Positions 33,803 through 44,687 of a DNA stretch of 64,000 bases are shown here, one piece after another (the first letter of the stretch is position 1; every line of letters begins with the position of its first letter). A program made the translations under genes and the position numbers. The stretch is taken from contig JACGWO010000001.1 in assembly GCA_034509735.1 (NCBI GenBank), forward strand, positions 27,779,966-27,843,965, read 5' to 3'. This DNA is from Sesamum alatum. Taxonomy: Eukaryota; Streptophyta; Magnoliopsida; Lamiales; Pedaliaceae. The notes beneath the pieces were generated by a model. The model did no database searches. It was given only the letters and a program-made list of their open reading frames with translations, and had not been told where the DNA came from.

Positions 33803-33924
33803 AGGGGACACATTTAGTCCTCCGGTTAAATTAGGGGACAATTTTAGCCCTCTTTAACTTTGAAAATAGCATTTTAGTCCATGTGCATTTTTAAATATCT
33901 TTTCTCTCCCGTGCTCGATCAGAA

Positions 33925-33937
33925 TGGTATCAAAGCC
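33925..33937 (+). other. Viral primer binding site, copy 2
   Basis: The identical motif TGGTATCAAAGCC lies exactly 1,513 bases after copy 1, within the duplicated unit. Confidence 0.75.
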
Positions 33938-34010
33938 TAGGTTTATTGAAAAAATATTTTTTTATATTATATATTGATATTTTATCCCTAATGGAGGAGA
34001 TTTTAAAAGC

Positions 34011-34196
34011 ATGGAATCGAAAGAAAGTTCGAGTCACATTGAAAACAGGGAATATTTTCAGATTCTGAAAATACAGAAAACAAAATATCTTATGGAAATT
34101 CTTAGAACCATCACCAACAGTCCAAGGTTGGTCGATCCATCACTTCTTCCGAAGGAAGAAAAAGAGGAATGGCACAGAAATCGCCATGTCCAATAG
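34011..34196 (+). pseudogene. Small first ORF of the endogenous virus (copy 2)
   Basis: A 61-codon frame beginning MESKESSSHIENREYFQILK, rich in charged residues, lies directly after the primer site. In copy 1 (about 32,498-32,683) the equivalent start codon has changed (TGGAATCG to TGTAATCG), so no start remains. Function unknown. Confidence 0.45.
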
Positions 34197-34308
34197 GCGC
34201 TACCAAGAAATGCGGTGAGACGTCTATAGGGAGCTGAGATCCATGGAAGAATCCCAACCAGGAGATCCGGAACAGGTAGATTCCTGAAAAAATACAGTTC
34301 CAAAAATA

Positions 34309-34617
34309 ATGACTAAAAGAACTGATTGGAGAGAACTTGAACCGGATACCTCGAAGTATTTGCAGGACCTTAGGGATCTCCAAAAGACAGTTCAAGACTA
34401 CGGACATAGGTTAATTCATATACCTATGAAAATAGACCTCTTGAACCAAAAGATGGATGAGATCCTAAAGATCCTACCAGATCTACAGAAGGATCTTACA
34501 GATCTGAAGGCTGAAGTCACAGATCTGAAAAGAAATCAGAGGAATACCCCTGAGACATCCAGATCTCATCAGGAACGCATCAGGGACGCCCTTGGACCGG
34601 TAGCTTTCATACATTAG
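34309..34617 (+). CDS. Viral coiled-coil protein, copy 2
   Basis: This is the duplicate of 32,796-33,104 with a handful of amino-acid differences (for example LRDLQKTVQ for LRELQKTVQ). It is still open over its whole length, like copy 1. Confidence 0.5.
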   Translation: MTKRTDWRELEPDTSKYLQDLRDLQKTVQDYGHRLIHIPMKIDLLNQKMDEILKILPDLQKDLTDLKAEVTDLKRNQRNTPETSRSHQERIRDALGPVAFIH

Positions 34618-34694
34618 AAGGAAAAGGCGAAGGAGATCTCGAAGCCAAAGACATAACAAGAACAAATCATCGAGATCATCAAATCTATAAACTA

Positions 34695-36135
34695 ATGGAG
34701 ATATCAAGAGTGGATCTATCGAATCTACAAGAGTTAGCTGAATCCTTTTCCCAACTGGGGATTGTGGATTTAGTCAACATCCAAACCAATGAGGTCGCTC
34801 CAGCTTTACCACCGCCGGAGGGAAGCACAGGCTCAAATGATCCTCCGCATGATCATCCAATGAGAGAAGGTACGCATTTTCACACTAATGCTACCCCTAC
34901 TTTTGTAGGAACAAGATTGCGAGAAAACCCAGGAAGGAATCCAAGACGAGTGCCTGAAAATACACCATGGGCAAGGACCATGCTCCAGCCCCTACATCCA
35001 TAGGGCACTATTCTCAACCTGGATGTTATCGACTTCCGAAATATCGAGAAGCTGATAGATGAATGGGTTGCAGCCATGAAAATTGCAGCAACTACGTTGG
35101 AACTAGACAAGGATAACTTCATAAAGCTTTTGGAGTTAAGCTTGGAAGGGTCGGTAAAGATAGGATGGGATAATACCCCAGAAGAGACCAAAGCAAGCAT
35201 CCTTGAAGGAGAGTCTAAAAGTGCAATCGCGGATAGACTCAGAAGATTAATCAAGATCTACTTCATCGGAGATGGATACTTCGAAGTAAGCAAAACAGAA
35301 AAGGCTAGGGAGTATGCACAAGCTCTTTTTGGCCTAGAATTAAGAAGTATCTGTGCAGTAGATGAATACATCTACTGGTTCCGCAAATACTTTTTCCAGA
35401 GTGGGGTAACAACCAAAGTAGCTGCCCCAATGTTCTTTGCAAAGATCTGCAGCCCATGGAGGGAAATGTTGATACAATCATACAAAGTACCTACAGGACA
35501 ACTAGATTCAGTTGCAAGAAGGATGTCTTTCCTCAAAGACAAACTGAAGGATTGGTGTTACTAAGCATCCGTCCAAAAGAACATGAAGAGACTAAGAGGT
35601 AAAATCAAAAGAACCCCTCTCTGTTGTGATAATAACGATTTTCAACTATTATAGGAGAATCAAGCGAGCAAAAGAACAGGAGAAAGCAAGGCAGCAACTC
35701 TTATTCCAGGAGTTCTTGGAAAATCCTCTTTCAGAAGGAGATCATGGTGGTCCAAATCAAAAGCCAGATCATACAAATCTGGGCAGAGATCAGGACCAAC
35801 AAGGGCTTCATCCCAAGGATCTAAACGATCAGAGGCGAAATCCACAGGACGAACCCCTACACGAAGAACTTTGAGAAGAGCCCATACCTAAGCTAATGAA
35901 AGTTTTAAGGATTGCAACTGCTGGACGTGTGGAGGAAAAGGACATATCTTCCCAGATTGCCCGCAGAAACGTGGTGAATTACGCCAGTTTGAGGCCACAA
36001 ACGACATCCTAGATGCAGTCTACTACAGTGATTTGGTACCAATCTACCAATTCGAAGATCTTCCATTAGATGAAAGCATCTACGAGGAAGAAATAGAGAG
36101 TGATTCGGATGGATCTTCAACCGAATCAGAATAAT
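34695..36135 (+). pseudogene. Viral coat protein with CCHC zinc knuckle, copy 2
   Basis: A single frame (phase 0) runs from 34,695 with stops at 35,001, 35,562 and more after 35,600. The capsid core lies at 35,076-35,564 (EYIYWFRKYFFQSGV, MFFAKICSPWREMLI). A Lys/Arg-rich region follows, then the zinc knuckle CWTCGGKGHIFPDC (C-x2-C-x4-H-x4-C, 35,919-35,960) and an acidic Ser-rich tail (ESDSDGSSTESE). This order is usual for caulimovirid capsid proteins. The stop at 35,001 is shared with copy 1 (33,473), so it predates the duplication. Confidence 0.75.
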
Positions 36136-36192
36136 TATAGCGAAGGAGATAGGCTTCAAACCTCAGATAGCCTATCAAGATTCTTTTCGAGA

Positions 36193-37336
36193 ATGACGGT
36201 GTCAAACAAAACAATGGAAAGAATCATGAGACAAGACTCTAATCTCATACGAAGGTTTTAGGATCGGAGGGATCGGAAGAGTTCTCAACCAGATAGGACT
36301 GAACCAAAGGAAACATCACATAATCTACAAAGTAAGTTCAGGTGAGTTTGCTATCCCTATAGAATTTACTGGTAATGTGATGGAAATGCAGCTTATTCCT
36401 AAAGAAGAAATTCTTGAAGAATTAAGTAAACTGAGGGAAGAAGTAGCGGTTACTATGAAATGGATCCACATAGGAGCTATTGAAGTAGTAATAAAAGCAA
36501 CTTTTAAGGAAGGAATTGATTCGGAAATACATTTGTCAATAATGGATAGAAGAATCAATAACTTAAGAGATGGTTGTCTTGGGATAATGATAGAAAATTT
36601 GTATGCAGGAAAACTGATGTTTGATATTCATCCTAGGATAGCATATAACCTAGCAGACCAAGATTTCAGTAGAGTCTTAACCCTTCATCAGGATTTTAAA
36701 AGAAAAGATCTTATGAAAGATGAGAATAGACCATATTCTATAACCTATAGAATAGTTTATGCCCTTTCCAACACGCATGATTCTGATTTGTTTCTTAGGA
36801 AAGAGTATATTGAGATTCCTAGAATTTTTAAGGAATTCGCTAAGGTAATGACACCAAATCCTATTAGAATACCTAGAATAGGCAGTGTTGATATCTTGAT
36901 AAAGGATCACCCGGTTTTAGATCGAGCCCTTAGTTCTAGAATTGATTTTAGTAGCAGGATGTCCTTTTCAGAAGATAGGATTATGGCCTATAAAGGAAAG
37001 GAACCAGAATTATTGAAGCCCCGAGCTATCAGGGTTGATAATGTGAAACTCCGATGCCCAGAAGGCTGGAAACAAATTCAGGTTATATTGACATCACTGA
37101 AAAAAGAAAACTATTTTCCTTGTGATGACTTATATCATTTGCAACAACCTGTTGTGGGAAAATACGAAGGAATGCTAGAAATAGCAGGCCATGAGATATT
37201 TGTTGCAGGAATTGCAGGACGAGAAAATGGGATAATGACTTTAGGGATAAGTTTCCTCGAAGATCATAAACCATGGGGAAGAAAAGGTAATGGTATGGAA
37301 TTCAGTCTAGATGGTTATACCATTAGAATTGAATGA
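36193..37336 (+). pseudogene. Viral movement protein (30K superfamily)
   Basis: The main open frame is 36,377-37,336 and extends in phase upstream to about 36,268. The likely start ATG at 36,193 is in another frame and ends in a stop near 36,260, implying a frameshift. A core block resembling 30K movement proteins includes MIENLYAGKLMFDIHPRIAY and YRIVYALSNTHDSDLF. Such proteins open plasmodesmata for cell-to-cell spread. The frame overlaps the protease frame by four bases at 37,333. Confidence 0.75.
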
Positions 37337-37731
37337 CTAGCCCCTTTTCCATATACATATCTGTAGGTATGTTGTATGAACAATATAAGTCAGAATATTT
37401 TACAGCTTATATTGACTCAGGATCAGGGATTTGCACGGCAAAACCTGGTGTGTTCCCTAGCGAAGCAATGGAATTCTTGCCCATTATTGCAGGAAGGGAT
37501 TTTTCACAAAAAATTCTTGTACTCAATAAGGGTATACGAGAAGCAAAAATCATGATTGAAGGAGCATTTGGAACACCTTGGTTCAAGGTAAAAACGCCTC
37601 CTATTTACTTTCATGATACAGGAGAAGATATTTTGCTAGGTATTAATTTCATCCAAACCTTTGCAATAAATGTCCAGGATAACCACAAGAATCTGTTGAT
37701 CTTTACTACTAACTGTGGTAGCGAGATATAG
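37333..37731 (+). pseudogene. Viral aspartic protease
   Basis: The N-terminal part contains FTAYIDSGSGICTAKPG, with the catalytic Asp-Ser-Gly. A second hydrophobic-Gly motif ILLGINFIQTF near residue 110 fits the C-terminal part of a retropepsin fold. A stop at 37,729 detaches it from the following RT frame, which in related viruses is usually one polyprotein with it. Confidence 0.75.
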
Positions 37732-37980
37732 ATTTTGCAAAGAGAAAAGGCATTTAACAGGATAATGCCCATAAATTTTCGTAGCAAACGTGGTGATGAT
37801 GCCAAATTTACTCATCCAAAAATACAGGATAGAAGAAAATTGGGTAAGGCTTTTTGTCTTTCAGGCAACAGGGTTTTGAGGATGCTTCGGAAGAAGATTT
37901 TAGGATCTTAAAGGAAGCTATACAAGAGTGCAAGTCGATGGACATGGACGGAGAAAATAAACTTTCTCTCGAGAATGTCA
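37732..37980 (+). pseudogene. Protease-RT linker of the endogenous virus
   Basis: Viral sequence continues (FEDASEEDFRILKEAIQE in a frame starting near 37,854) until it is broken by the inserted LTR at 37,981. It would connect to the RT frame that resumes after 39,930. Confidence 0.5.
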
Positions 37981-39930
37981 TGAAAGCTTTGGGTAGGCGT
38001 GTGGATCGTCCCGGGAATAGCACGAATGCGGAAGCGCGGTATAAATTTAAATTACAGAATTTAAACATATATAATGAGTATAAAATTAAAACACGTTCAA
38101 GGGGTGTGCCCTTGAAATTCCCGGGTGTTTGGTGTATCTCATGAACTGACATAAGCATGCATAGCAATCATGGAGGCCATAGGATTTGTAAATATAAAAG
38201 AGGACGAAAACGTAAAAGAGACCTACCGGTTCGTCGATTTTCGCTTCTAACCGGTACTCGCGTTGTTCCCCAATTTGCTCCAAGATCTCGTATGTGAGAT
38301 TCTCTAAATCGTGAGACGCAATCTGCCCACGTATCTTGTACTTCGTGCTAGCGAACGAACAAGTATTTTATTTGGAGAGGACGGATCAATCATACGTTAT
38401 TATTTAACGGGATTAATCCTCCTTTTGTTCAATTGTTAACACAAAAGAACAAGACGAAATCTTGGAGAGAGAGAGGAGAGAGGCGGACGAGAGAGAGGGA
38501 GAGGCACACGAGTTCTAGTGCGTGTGTGTGTGTGTTGAAGAATCATCATCTCTCTAAAGGTGAAGGGCTAGGAGTATATATAGTGGAGGAGTTTGATCCT
38601 CTTCAAACTCCAACTCTAAGAAGACTAATTTGACTAGGATTTTGACCTAGTCAAAGTAGTAATTTGACCTAGTCAAATTAATCCTAGCCATCCATCTGTC
38701 CTTTTAATCTCAACCATTAATTTAATTTAATGGAATATTTAAAACCTATTTAAATATTCCAAGGGCAATAAATAAATATATTAAATATAAATATTTATTC
38801 TAAGCCCATAAATTAATTTTCTAATAAATCTAATTTATTAGATAAATTCCTTTTATCCAATAAAAAGAATTAATTCTCTCCAAGAAAATTAAGGACCCGA
38901 TTAAATCTAATTTAATCATTCCATTTCTCCAAATATTTAATTCTAAATTAAATAATTTAATGTGTGCGGATTGTGTGTGACTCTTTAGGTTCACCTTCAG
39001 CTAGACTTGGTCGGATTCCTAGAATCCGCCCGTTACCATGGGTGGCCATCTAGCAACGGTCCATAGCACTAGAGACTAGGTGAATGTACGGAGATGAACA
39101 TTTAGGCTCTGACAATACACTTGTGCTTCCGTCTACGGTCTTACCACTTAGGGTCTAGGGCACGGAAAATGCAGGTACCCATTTTGGACCTAAGTGTCGG
39201 TCTGTCCTTTACTAAACGCCGCAAGGGAAACCTTCCCTTCTGTTCAGTTACTGTGGCCACAGATTTTAGGGACAAGACACAGAGCATTTGTGAGACTCAA
39301 CTGTCAATGCCTTTTGACAGAAGACAGATCCTTTCTTGGAAACTACTGTCACTCTATACACTGGAGCTGCACTAGACATGGCTTATGACTACTCAAGTGC
39401 TTTTTGGCAATCTCTCACCATATCTAAGATACAATCCTTATATACAGGTAAACTCAGCAGTTCCTCAAGTCAAAGGACTTGACCTGTACTGTTGGAACGG
39501 GGAACACACGTCATACCTAACCGACCCTACTCAAGGTCCTCCGTAAGACGGTTCCCGCGAGTCACCTCAGTCAGCTGCTCCCCAGCAGGCTAACCCACTA
39601 ACGCTGCTTAGATGACCTCCGTCACCCGTCGATGAAATACGACAGCAGATGCTTAGTGCAAGTCTCAGGGGGAATATCGGTACCCATTTTCGAGATTCTT
39701 GACTTGGAGATTTCCAGACTGATTCGGCGGGACTGATTTCATGGACCTACCTCCAAGCGTAGTCCCAGTCGCCGAAATGTGTTTTCAGTTCGTGGGCTTT
39801 GTTTGCGTAGTGAACAGATATGTATAAAGCAGATAAAGTGAACACAAACAAAGTAAATGCCAAAATGAATTTCACTTCTTATTCATTAATAATTTATCAA
39901 ATCCTTGAAATTGTTTAGACATAGGTTACA
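37981..39930 (-). repeat. Solo LTR of the copia-like family inserted in the virus
   Basis: The plus-strand left edge TGAAAGCTTTGGG precedes a CCCGGG-containing segment (38,010-38,130: GTCCCGGGAATAG; GGGGTGTGCCCTTGAAATTC), which equals the LTR end of the complete copy at 57,070-57,190 in reverse. The right edge on the minus strand reads TGTAACCTATGTC, comparable with the TGTTAGAATAGG and TGTTGGAATAGG starts of other copies. The interior shares the GTGGCCATCTAGCAACGG block. No internal domain is attached, so it is a solo LTR. I could not define a 5-bp duplication. (GA)n occurs near 38,464-38,500. Confidence 0.75.
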
Positions 39931-39932
39931 TT

Positions 39933-41354
39933 TTGCCTGCCAAGATTGGCTACATGGTCAAGAGGCTTATTCAAAGGAATTTCAGTGAGAATCCTTTGGC
40001 ATGGTGGGATAGAAACAAGATCGAGGCTACTCTAAAGGTCAAAGAAGAATGCAAGTACGAGTATGTCCGATACAAGCCTATCCAAATGAACATGGAGGAT
40101 AAGAAAGATATGCAGGAGATCATCAAAGAGCATATCAATCTTAGACTCATCGAGCCTGGAGTTTCTGCCTATAGTAGCCCTGAGTTTCTGGTAAGAAACC
40201 ATGGTGAGATAAAAAGAGGTAAACCCAGGTTAGTCATTAACTATCAAGGCATTAATAAAATATTAGAATTTGATGGTTATTACATCCCAAGTAGAGAACA
40301 CTTAATTGATTGCATTAAAGGTGCTAAAGTGTTTTCCAAGTTCGATTGCAAATCTGGATTTTATCAGATTAAGATGGAAAATGAATCGAAGAAATACACT
40401 GCATTTTCCACACCTGATGGACAATATATCTGGAATGCACTTCCTATGGGACATGCCAATGCGCCCCAGATATTTCAAAGAAAAATGGATAATCTTTTCA
40501 AAGATTATCTAGAGTTTATGTTTATCTACATAGACGACATTTTGATTGCATCCAAAAATATACAGGATCATATCAAACATCTTGAGATATTTTCTGATGC
40601 ATGCCATAAAGAAGGTTTAGTGCTTTCCGAAAAGAAAGCCATTATAGCTGTCAATAAAATTGAATTTTTAGGAATCCTTATTGACGAAGCAGGTATTGAG
40701 TTGCAGGAACACATTGTAGAAAAGATTCACAATTTTCCTGACATTCTTAAAGATAAGAAGCAACTTCAAAGCTTCTTGGGAGTTGCCAATTTTGCAGGAA
40801 TCTTTATTAAAGACCTCGCAAAATACAGAAAGGATTTCCGTCCACTCCTGAAAGAAACAAAAAGTTTAAAGTGGAAATGGGAGGAAATTCATACGCAAAG
40901 GGTCCGTGAGTTAAAACAGGTTTGCAATAACCTGCCAAAGCTTGCAATCCCCCAAGACGAGGATGAGTTGGTAGTCTACACGGACGCCAACGATCACAAA
41001 TGGGCAGCGGTGCTCATGAGAAAAACGACTACTGGCGAAGAGCCATGTAGATACACACGAGGGTTGTTCACCGAACAACAAGCTAAATTATGGCATATTA
41101 ACGAAAATGAATTCTTTGCAGTTTGGAAGGCTTTCAAAAAATGGCCTTTGTTCTTATTAGCCAAAGAATTTACATTAAAAGTTGATAATATAAATGTTAA
41201 AGCTTTCTTAAAAAATAAACTTGAATCAAAGATTGAGAAAGCTCGTATTATTAGATGGCAAGCAGAATGCCAATATTATTTTTATAATATTGTTGTTATC
41301 AAATCTCATGAAAATGTTCTTGCAGATTTCCTAACAAGAGATGGAGGCAGCTGA
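39933..41354 (+). pseudogene. Viral reverse transcriptase-RNase H, open over 473 codons
   Basis: RT fingers and palm motifs are in order: RLVINYQGINKI, then FSKFDCKSGFYQIKM, then ALPMGHANAPQIFQRKM, and the catalytic FIYIDDILIAS near residues 197-207. RNase H follows with its four acidic residues in VVYTDAND, NENEF, LKVDN and VLADFL. No stop or frameshift is seen. It lacks its own start and joins the protease only across the inserted LTR. In an active virus it converts the pregenomic RNA to DNA. Confidence 0.9.
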
Positions 41355-42646
41355 AGCAGACTCCATCATCATCAGGCTCAGACACCTCAGGGAGAACCTT
41401 GAGGAGATTGATAAGAGATTTGGACAACTAACAATTAAAGCCCAAATAGCTGGCCAAGTCCAACAAGCTGATCTGGACACTGTCCAGAGCGCTATCAGGA
41501 GTACCAAACTTGCTGCAAGCTCGTTATGGGACGACCTACTGGAATCAATTCGAAAGGCATCATCTTCGGTGATAGCCCGAGAATTAAGAGAGCAGGGCTC
41601 TAAACCTGCAATTAGAGAACAAGGCTCTAAACCTGTAGCGGCAAATTCAAGTACTGCTTGCACAAAGGCCATCGCCAGACTCTGGTGAAAAGGCAAAAGT
41701 TGAGTTACAAGAAGTGCAAACTCCTGATAATTCAAGTCAACCCAGCACCTCTGAGGTTAAAGATGAAGAGATTAACCTTAGGCCAATGACGGCCACCTCT
41801 AAGGTTAATACTAACGAGGCTTTATCTTCTGTTTCCGCTTGCCAGGATTATCAGAGATCATGGAAAAAACTTGTTTTCTGTAAAGGCATTAGCCCTGGCA
41901 AGACCATTATAGATACATCCGGAAGATATAACAGAATTTGGATGCTCGAAGGGTCTAAACCAGAAGAGGTACGAGAGTGGTATGGTTTTGGAGCTCTTGC
42001 TTCAGTTCATACTATGTCACCAAGCTTTCCGGAAATCTCAAAGCTTCCGGAATGGATCGATGGGGGCGCATGGCAAAACAATCCCCACCTTAAACGAGGA
42101 GATATTTTGGAGCTCAAGTTCATTTCCATAGATCCAGAAATCGCAGGAAAAGGGTCTCATCCAGCATTCCATTTCAGCAAATTGTAGAGACCAGATATGG
42201 TAGCATTCAACCGAGTCTAAGCTGCCACAGGAGAGGCTCCCCTGGTGTCTTCCCTTAGTGAAGATGACATATCCACCAGAAGAGCATGGGGTTACTGGGT
42301 CTGTCTCACAAAGATGGATAAAGTCAAGTATCCGTTTAAAATATTTTTCAATAAATTAAATGGATCATACCTGTTAAACTCCATGATAGGGAGAAGCACC
42401 GAGTTTGCGGAGAGCTTGTTTGAAAAGAAAAGAATGCTCATTTGGGAAATTAAGCTGCCTGCAACAGAGAACACAAGGAAGAAGGCATGCAACATGATGC
42501 ATGTAGGACAATGGCATAACCACCTATGCCTTGTTGTGAGAAACAGGAAAAAACTCTTATTCGGAAAAAAGATTCGGGTAACTCAAAGTAAACCCGAACC
42601 AAGACCAGAGAAGGGTAAAAGAAAGAATTTTTACAAAAGGAGGTAA
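41341..42646 (+). pseudogene. ORF downstream of viral RT (possible transactivator/inclusion-body protein)
   Basis: An ATG at 41,341 overlaps the RT stop by 14 bases, an arrangement typical of plant pararetroviruses. Frame 1 runs to 41,688 (coiled region RLRHLRENLEEIDKRFGQL and a duplicated REQGSKPA unit). After a frameshift, 41,714-42,187 holds a globular part (NRIWMLEGSKPEEVREWYGF). After a stop, 42,245-42,646 carries a basic tail. By position it corresponds to the translational transactivator/viroplasmin gene of several genera; I do not recognise a diagnostic motif. Confidence 0.5.
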
Positions 42647-42795
42647 AACCCTCAAGATGTGAAAAATAAAAAAGAAGACTGTCGGCAGAAGAAGACAAAA
42701 GTGGCAACAGTCAGAAGGACAAAGAACACCAGCTGGCAAGCACATGGCCGACAAGGCATAATGGCCACAGCTGGAAAGGTGAAAGACAAAGTTGG

Positions 42796-42867
42796 TGACG
42801 AATGCAATGACGCCACCCGAAAACAAGATTGAAGTCCGGGTTTGAGGTCCGCGGGCTATTATAAATA
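42796..42867 (+). promoter_or_regulatory. Pararetroviral promoter: as-1-like element and TATA box
   Basis: Two TGACG motifs with a 7-base spacer (TGACGAATGCAATGACG, 42,796-42,812) reproduce the geometry of the as-1 element of the cauliflower mosaic virus 35S promoter. A TATA box (TATTATAAATA, 42,857-42,867) lies 45 bases downstream. The as-1 element binds TGA-type bZIP factors. It lies after the last ORF, where the pregenomic RNA promoter is expected. Confidence 0.75.
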
Positions 42868-42889
42868 GAGAGATAGGAAGCAGATGGAG

Positions 42890-43380
42890 GATATCAGAAA
42901 ACTTCTCCAACTCTTCAGAAGAAATAAATTGTGTCTTTAAATTCTCTAAGTGTTAGAAATTCCAGTGTATGGGGTTATCCCCAACAAGTCAAGTCCTCTT
43001 ATCTATGAGAGGCTCAATAGTTTTCTCCTCCTATAGAGGAATAAAATATCTATGTAATATTTCAAGTATTTCTTCAATAAAGAAAAGGCTTCTGTTCTAT
43101 TTATCTATCCAAAATTCTATTAAGTCTCTATTCTGGAGTACTTTTACGCCCTAAGGTAGGAAACGAAATAGGGCTGTGCTAAGTGCTGCTGAAGGAGCCA
43201 AGTACCTGCGAACTATCTGCTGCGGTAGTGTGGTTGGAGGAGATTCATAAAAACGAGGACTCGGAAGACCCGGTAGCAAGGCGGTCGAAACAAGGTATGA
43301 ATTTATAGAGGCTTAATTTTATTTCGGAAGCATGTTGGGCCTATTTTGAGCATGATGATGGACTAAGAAAGTTCTATTCA
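42890..43380 (+). promoter_or_regulatory. Viral leader with polyadenylation signal
   Basis: The segment after the predicted transcription start has no long ORF and includes AATAAAG at about 43,074, where caulimovirids carry a poly(A) signal shortly after the cap site. The segment would normally continue round the circular genome to the primer site at 32,412. Confidence 0.55.
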
Positions 43381-43566
43381 AAAAAGGGAAAAATGGTCAT
43401 TAATTGGAATACATGACCAAAAGTGTCAAGCTAGGAAAGATACGGGACTAAATGTGTTACAACAAAAGATAGAGGACTAAAATTGCGAACACCATAAACT
43501 TGCAGGACCAAAAGTGCAATAACCCTATAGTTACAGGATGAAAAGTGTAATTTAGCCTTATTTTTA

Positions 43567-44194
43567 TTTTAATTATATTTTCAAATATCATTATTTTATA
43601 TTTTCATATTAATTGATTTGATGCATAATAATTAAATAATCATTAGTGAATATACGAAATACAAAATTTTAATTTTGGGAAATATCTTTTTATTCTATAG
43701 TATCAATTAAAATTTAGAAACTGAATTACAAATAATATAATTGAATAGTTTTCTTATCAATTTAAATAATTATTATCAATTTGTTTGAAAATATAATTGC
43801 AAACATAAGAAAATATGAATAATATCATTAACGTAACATAAATAAAATATTTACTTCTAAAAATATATTCGTACATGTGCATTGCATGCCATGCTTTCTT
43901 CTTCAATCAAAAGAGCCATTTCAGCCAAGGATTGTTGAAATGACAACAACAATAGAAACATCAACAATCCATTGTTGTTCCCATTGCTATTCAAACAACG
44001 ACAACAACAAGCGTGTTGCTGTTGAAACAACAACAGAGCTGCCTTGGCTTTGTTGTTTTAACAACAACAGACCATCAAACGGCAGATAGAGCTGCCTCTT
44101 GAAGGTGGCAATAGCTACTACGCACCTCTGTTGAACAGATAGAGGTGGGCAATGGTTGCTACCTCTGTTGCTTCCTTTAAGAAGCAGTAACCAC
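43567..44194. other. AT-rich stretch and CAA/TTG-rich simple sequence
   Basis: 43,567-43,870 is AT-rich without genes. 43,935-44,070 is dense in CAACAAC/GTTGTTG on both strands, giving foldback potential. The 70-codon frame there is a by-product of the repeat. Confidence 0.5.
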
Positions 44195-44646
44195 TGCTCT
44201 AAAGGGAGTGGAGCTCGGGAATGCGGTGGAAGTATGAAAAAAAATAAGAATTACAAACATTCAAAATATTTAAAACTCAATTAAGGGGTGTACCCTTGAT
44301 CTTTCCCGAACGTTAGATGTAAATGTCTAGATTTAATAACCATAAAAATGAATTATACATACGAGGATCATGGATAAATGAACTAACAAATGTGCAATAT
44401 ATGGAAATTAAATCGTTACCTTTGTTGCTTTCTTGTGATCGGATACTAGCATTCGTTCATGTTAAGATCTCAAAGTAGAGATCCTCTAAGGATATCCACA
44501 CCACACAGGGAGTATGTTTAATCCTCTTGCTTGAAAAGATAAAACCATATAAGAATAATGATCTAAGGAATCACACTATGGATTAGTGTATTCCTTGATC
44601 TTCTCTTGTTTTTCAAAATGATTATAGATCAAAGAACCAGAGAATG

Positions 44647-44687
<41 letters not shown>

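Larger units (their letters stand above)
32294..35330 (+). repeat. Tandem duplication of about 1.5 kb in the viral 5' region
   Basis: 32,294-33,802 and 33,807-35,330 are near-identical with a constant offset of 1,513, rising to 1,528 after a 15-base insertion near 34,840. The unit includes the inner part of the left arm, the primer site, the small ORFs and half of the coat protein. The junction near 33,803 shows only a few bases of microhomology (GACACAT). Confidence 0.9.
32400..43380 (+). mobile_element. Endogenous caulimovirid (plant pararetrovirus), near-complete, degraded
   Basis: Order on the plus strand: Met-tRNA primer site, short ORF and coiled-coil ORF, coat protein with zinc knuckle, movement protein, aspartic protease, RT-RNase H, a further ORF overlapping the RT end, then an intergenic promoter, leader and AATAAA signal. 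Subtracting the internal duplication (about 1.5 kb) and the inserted LTR (1.95 kb) leaves roughly 7.5 kb, a usual caulimovirid genome size. Coat protein upstream of a movement-protease-RT order plus a downstream ORF suggests a solendovirus-like or related layout; genus is inferred only. Stops and frameshifts in several genes make this an inert relic. Confidence 0.88.
32164..43557. mobile_element. Composite: terminal-inverted-repeat element enclosing an endogenous caulimovirid
   Basis: The left end reads GGGCAAATTATAGATTTGGT and the right end, inward, GGCTAAATTACACTTTTCAT. Both arms repeat TTAGTCC/GGACTAAA words in opposite orientation. TTATTTTTA occurs at 32,155-32,163 and at 43,558-43,566, a perfect 9-bp duplication of Mutator type. 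Between the arms (about 32,400-43,380) lies almost a whole pararetrovirus genome. Either the virus integrated into a pre-existing MITE, or the transposon moved with the virus aboard; the sequence alone cannot decide. Confidence 0.8.
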
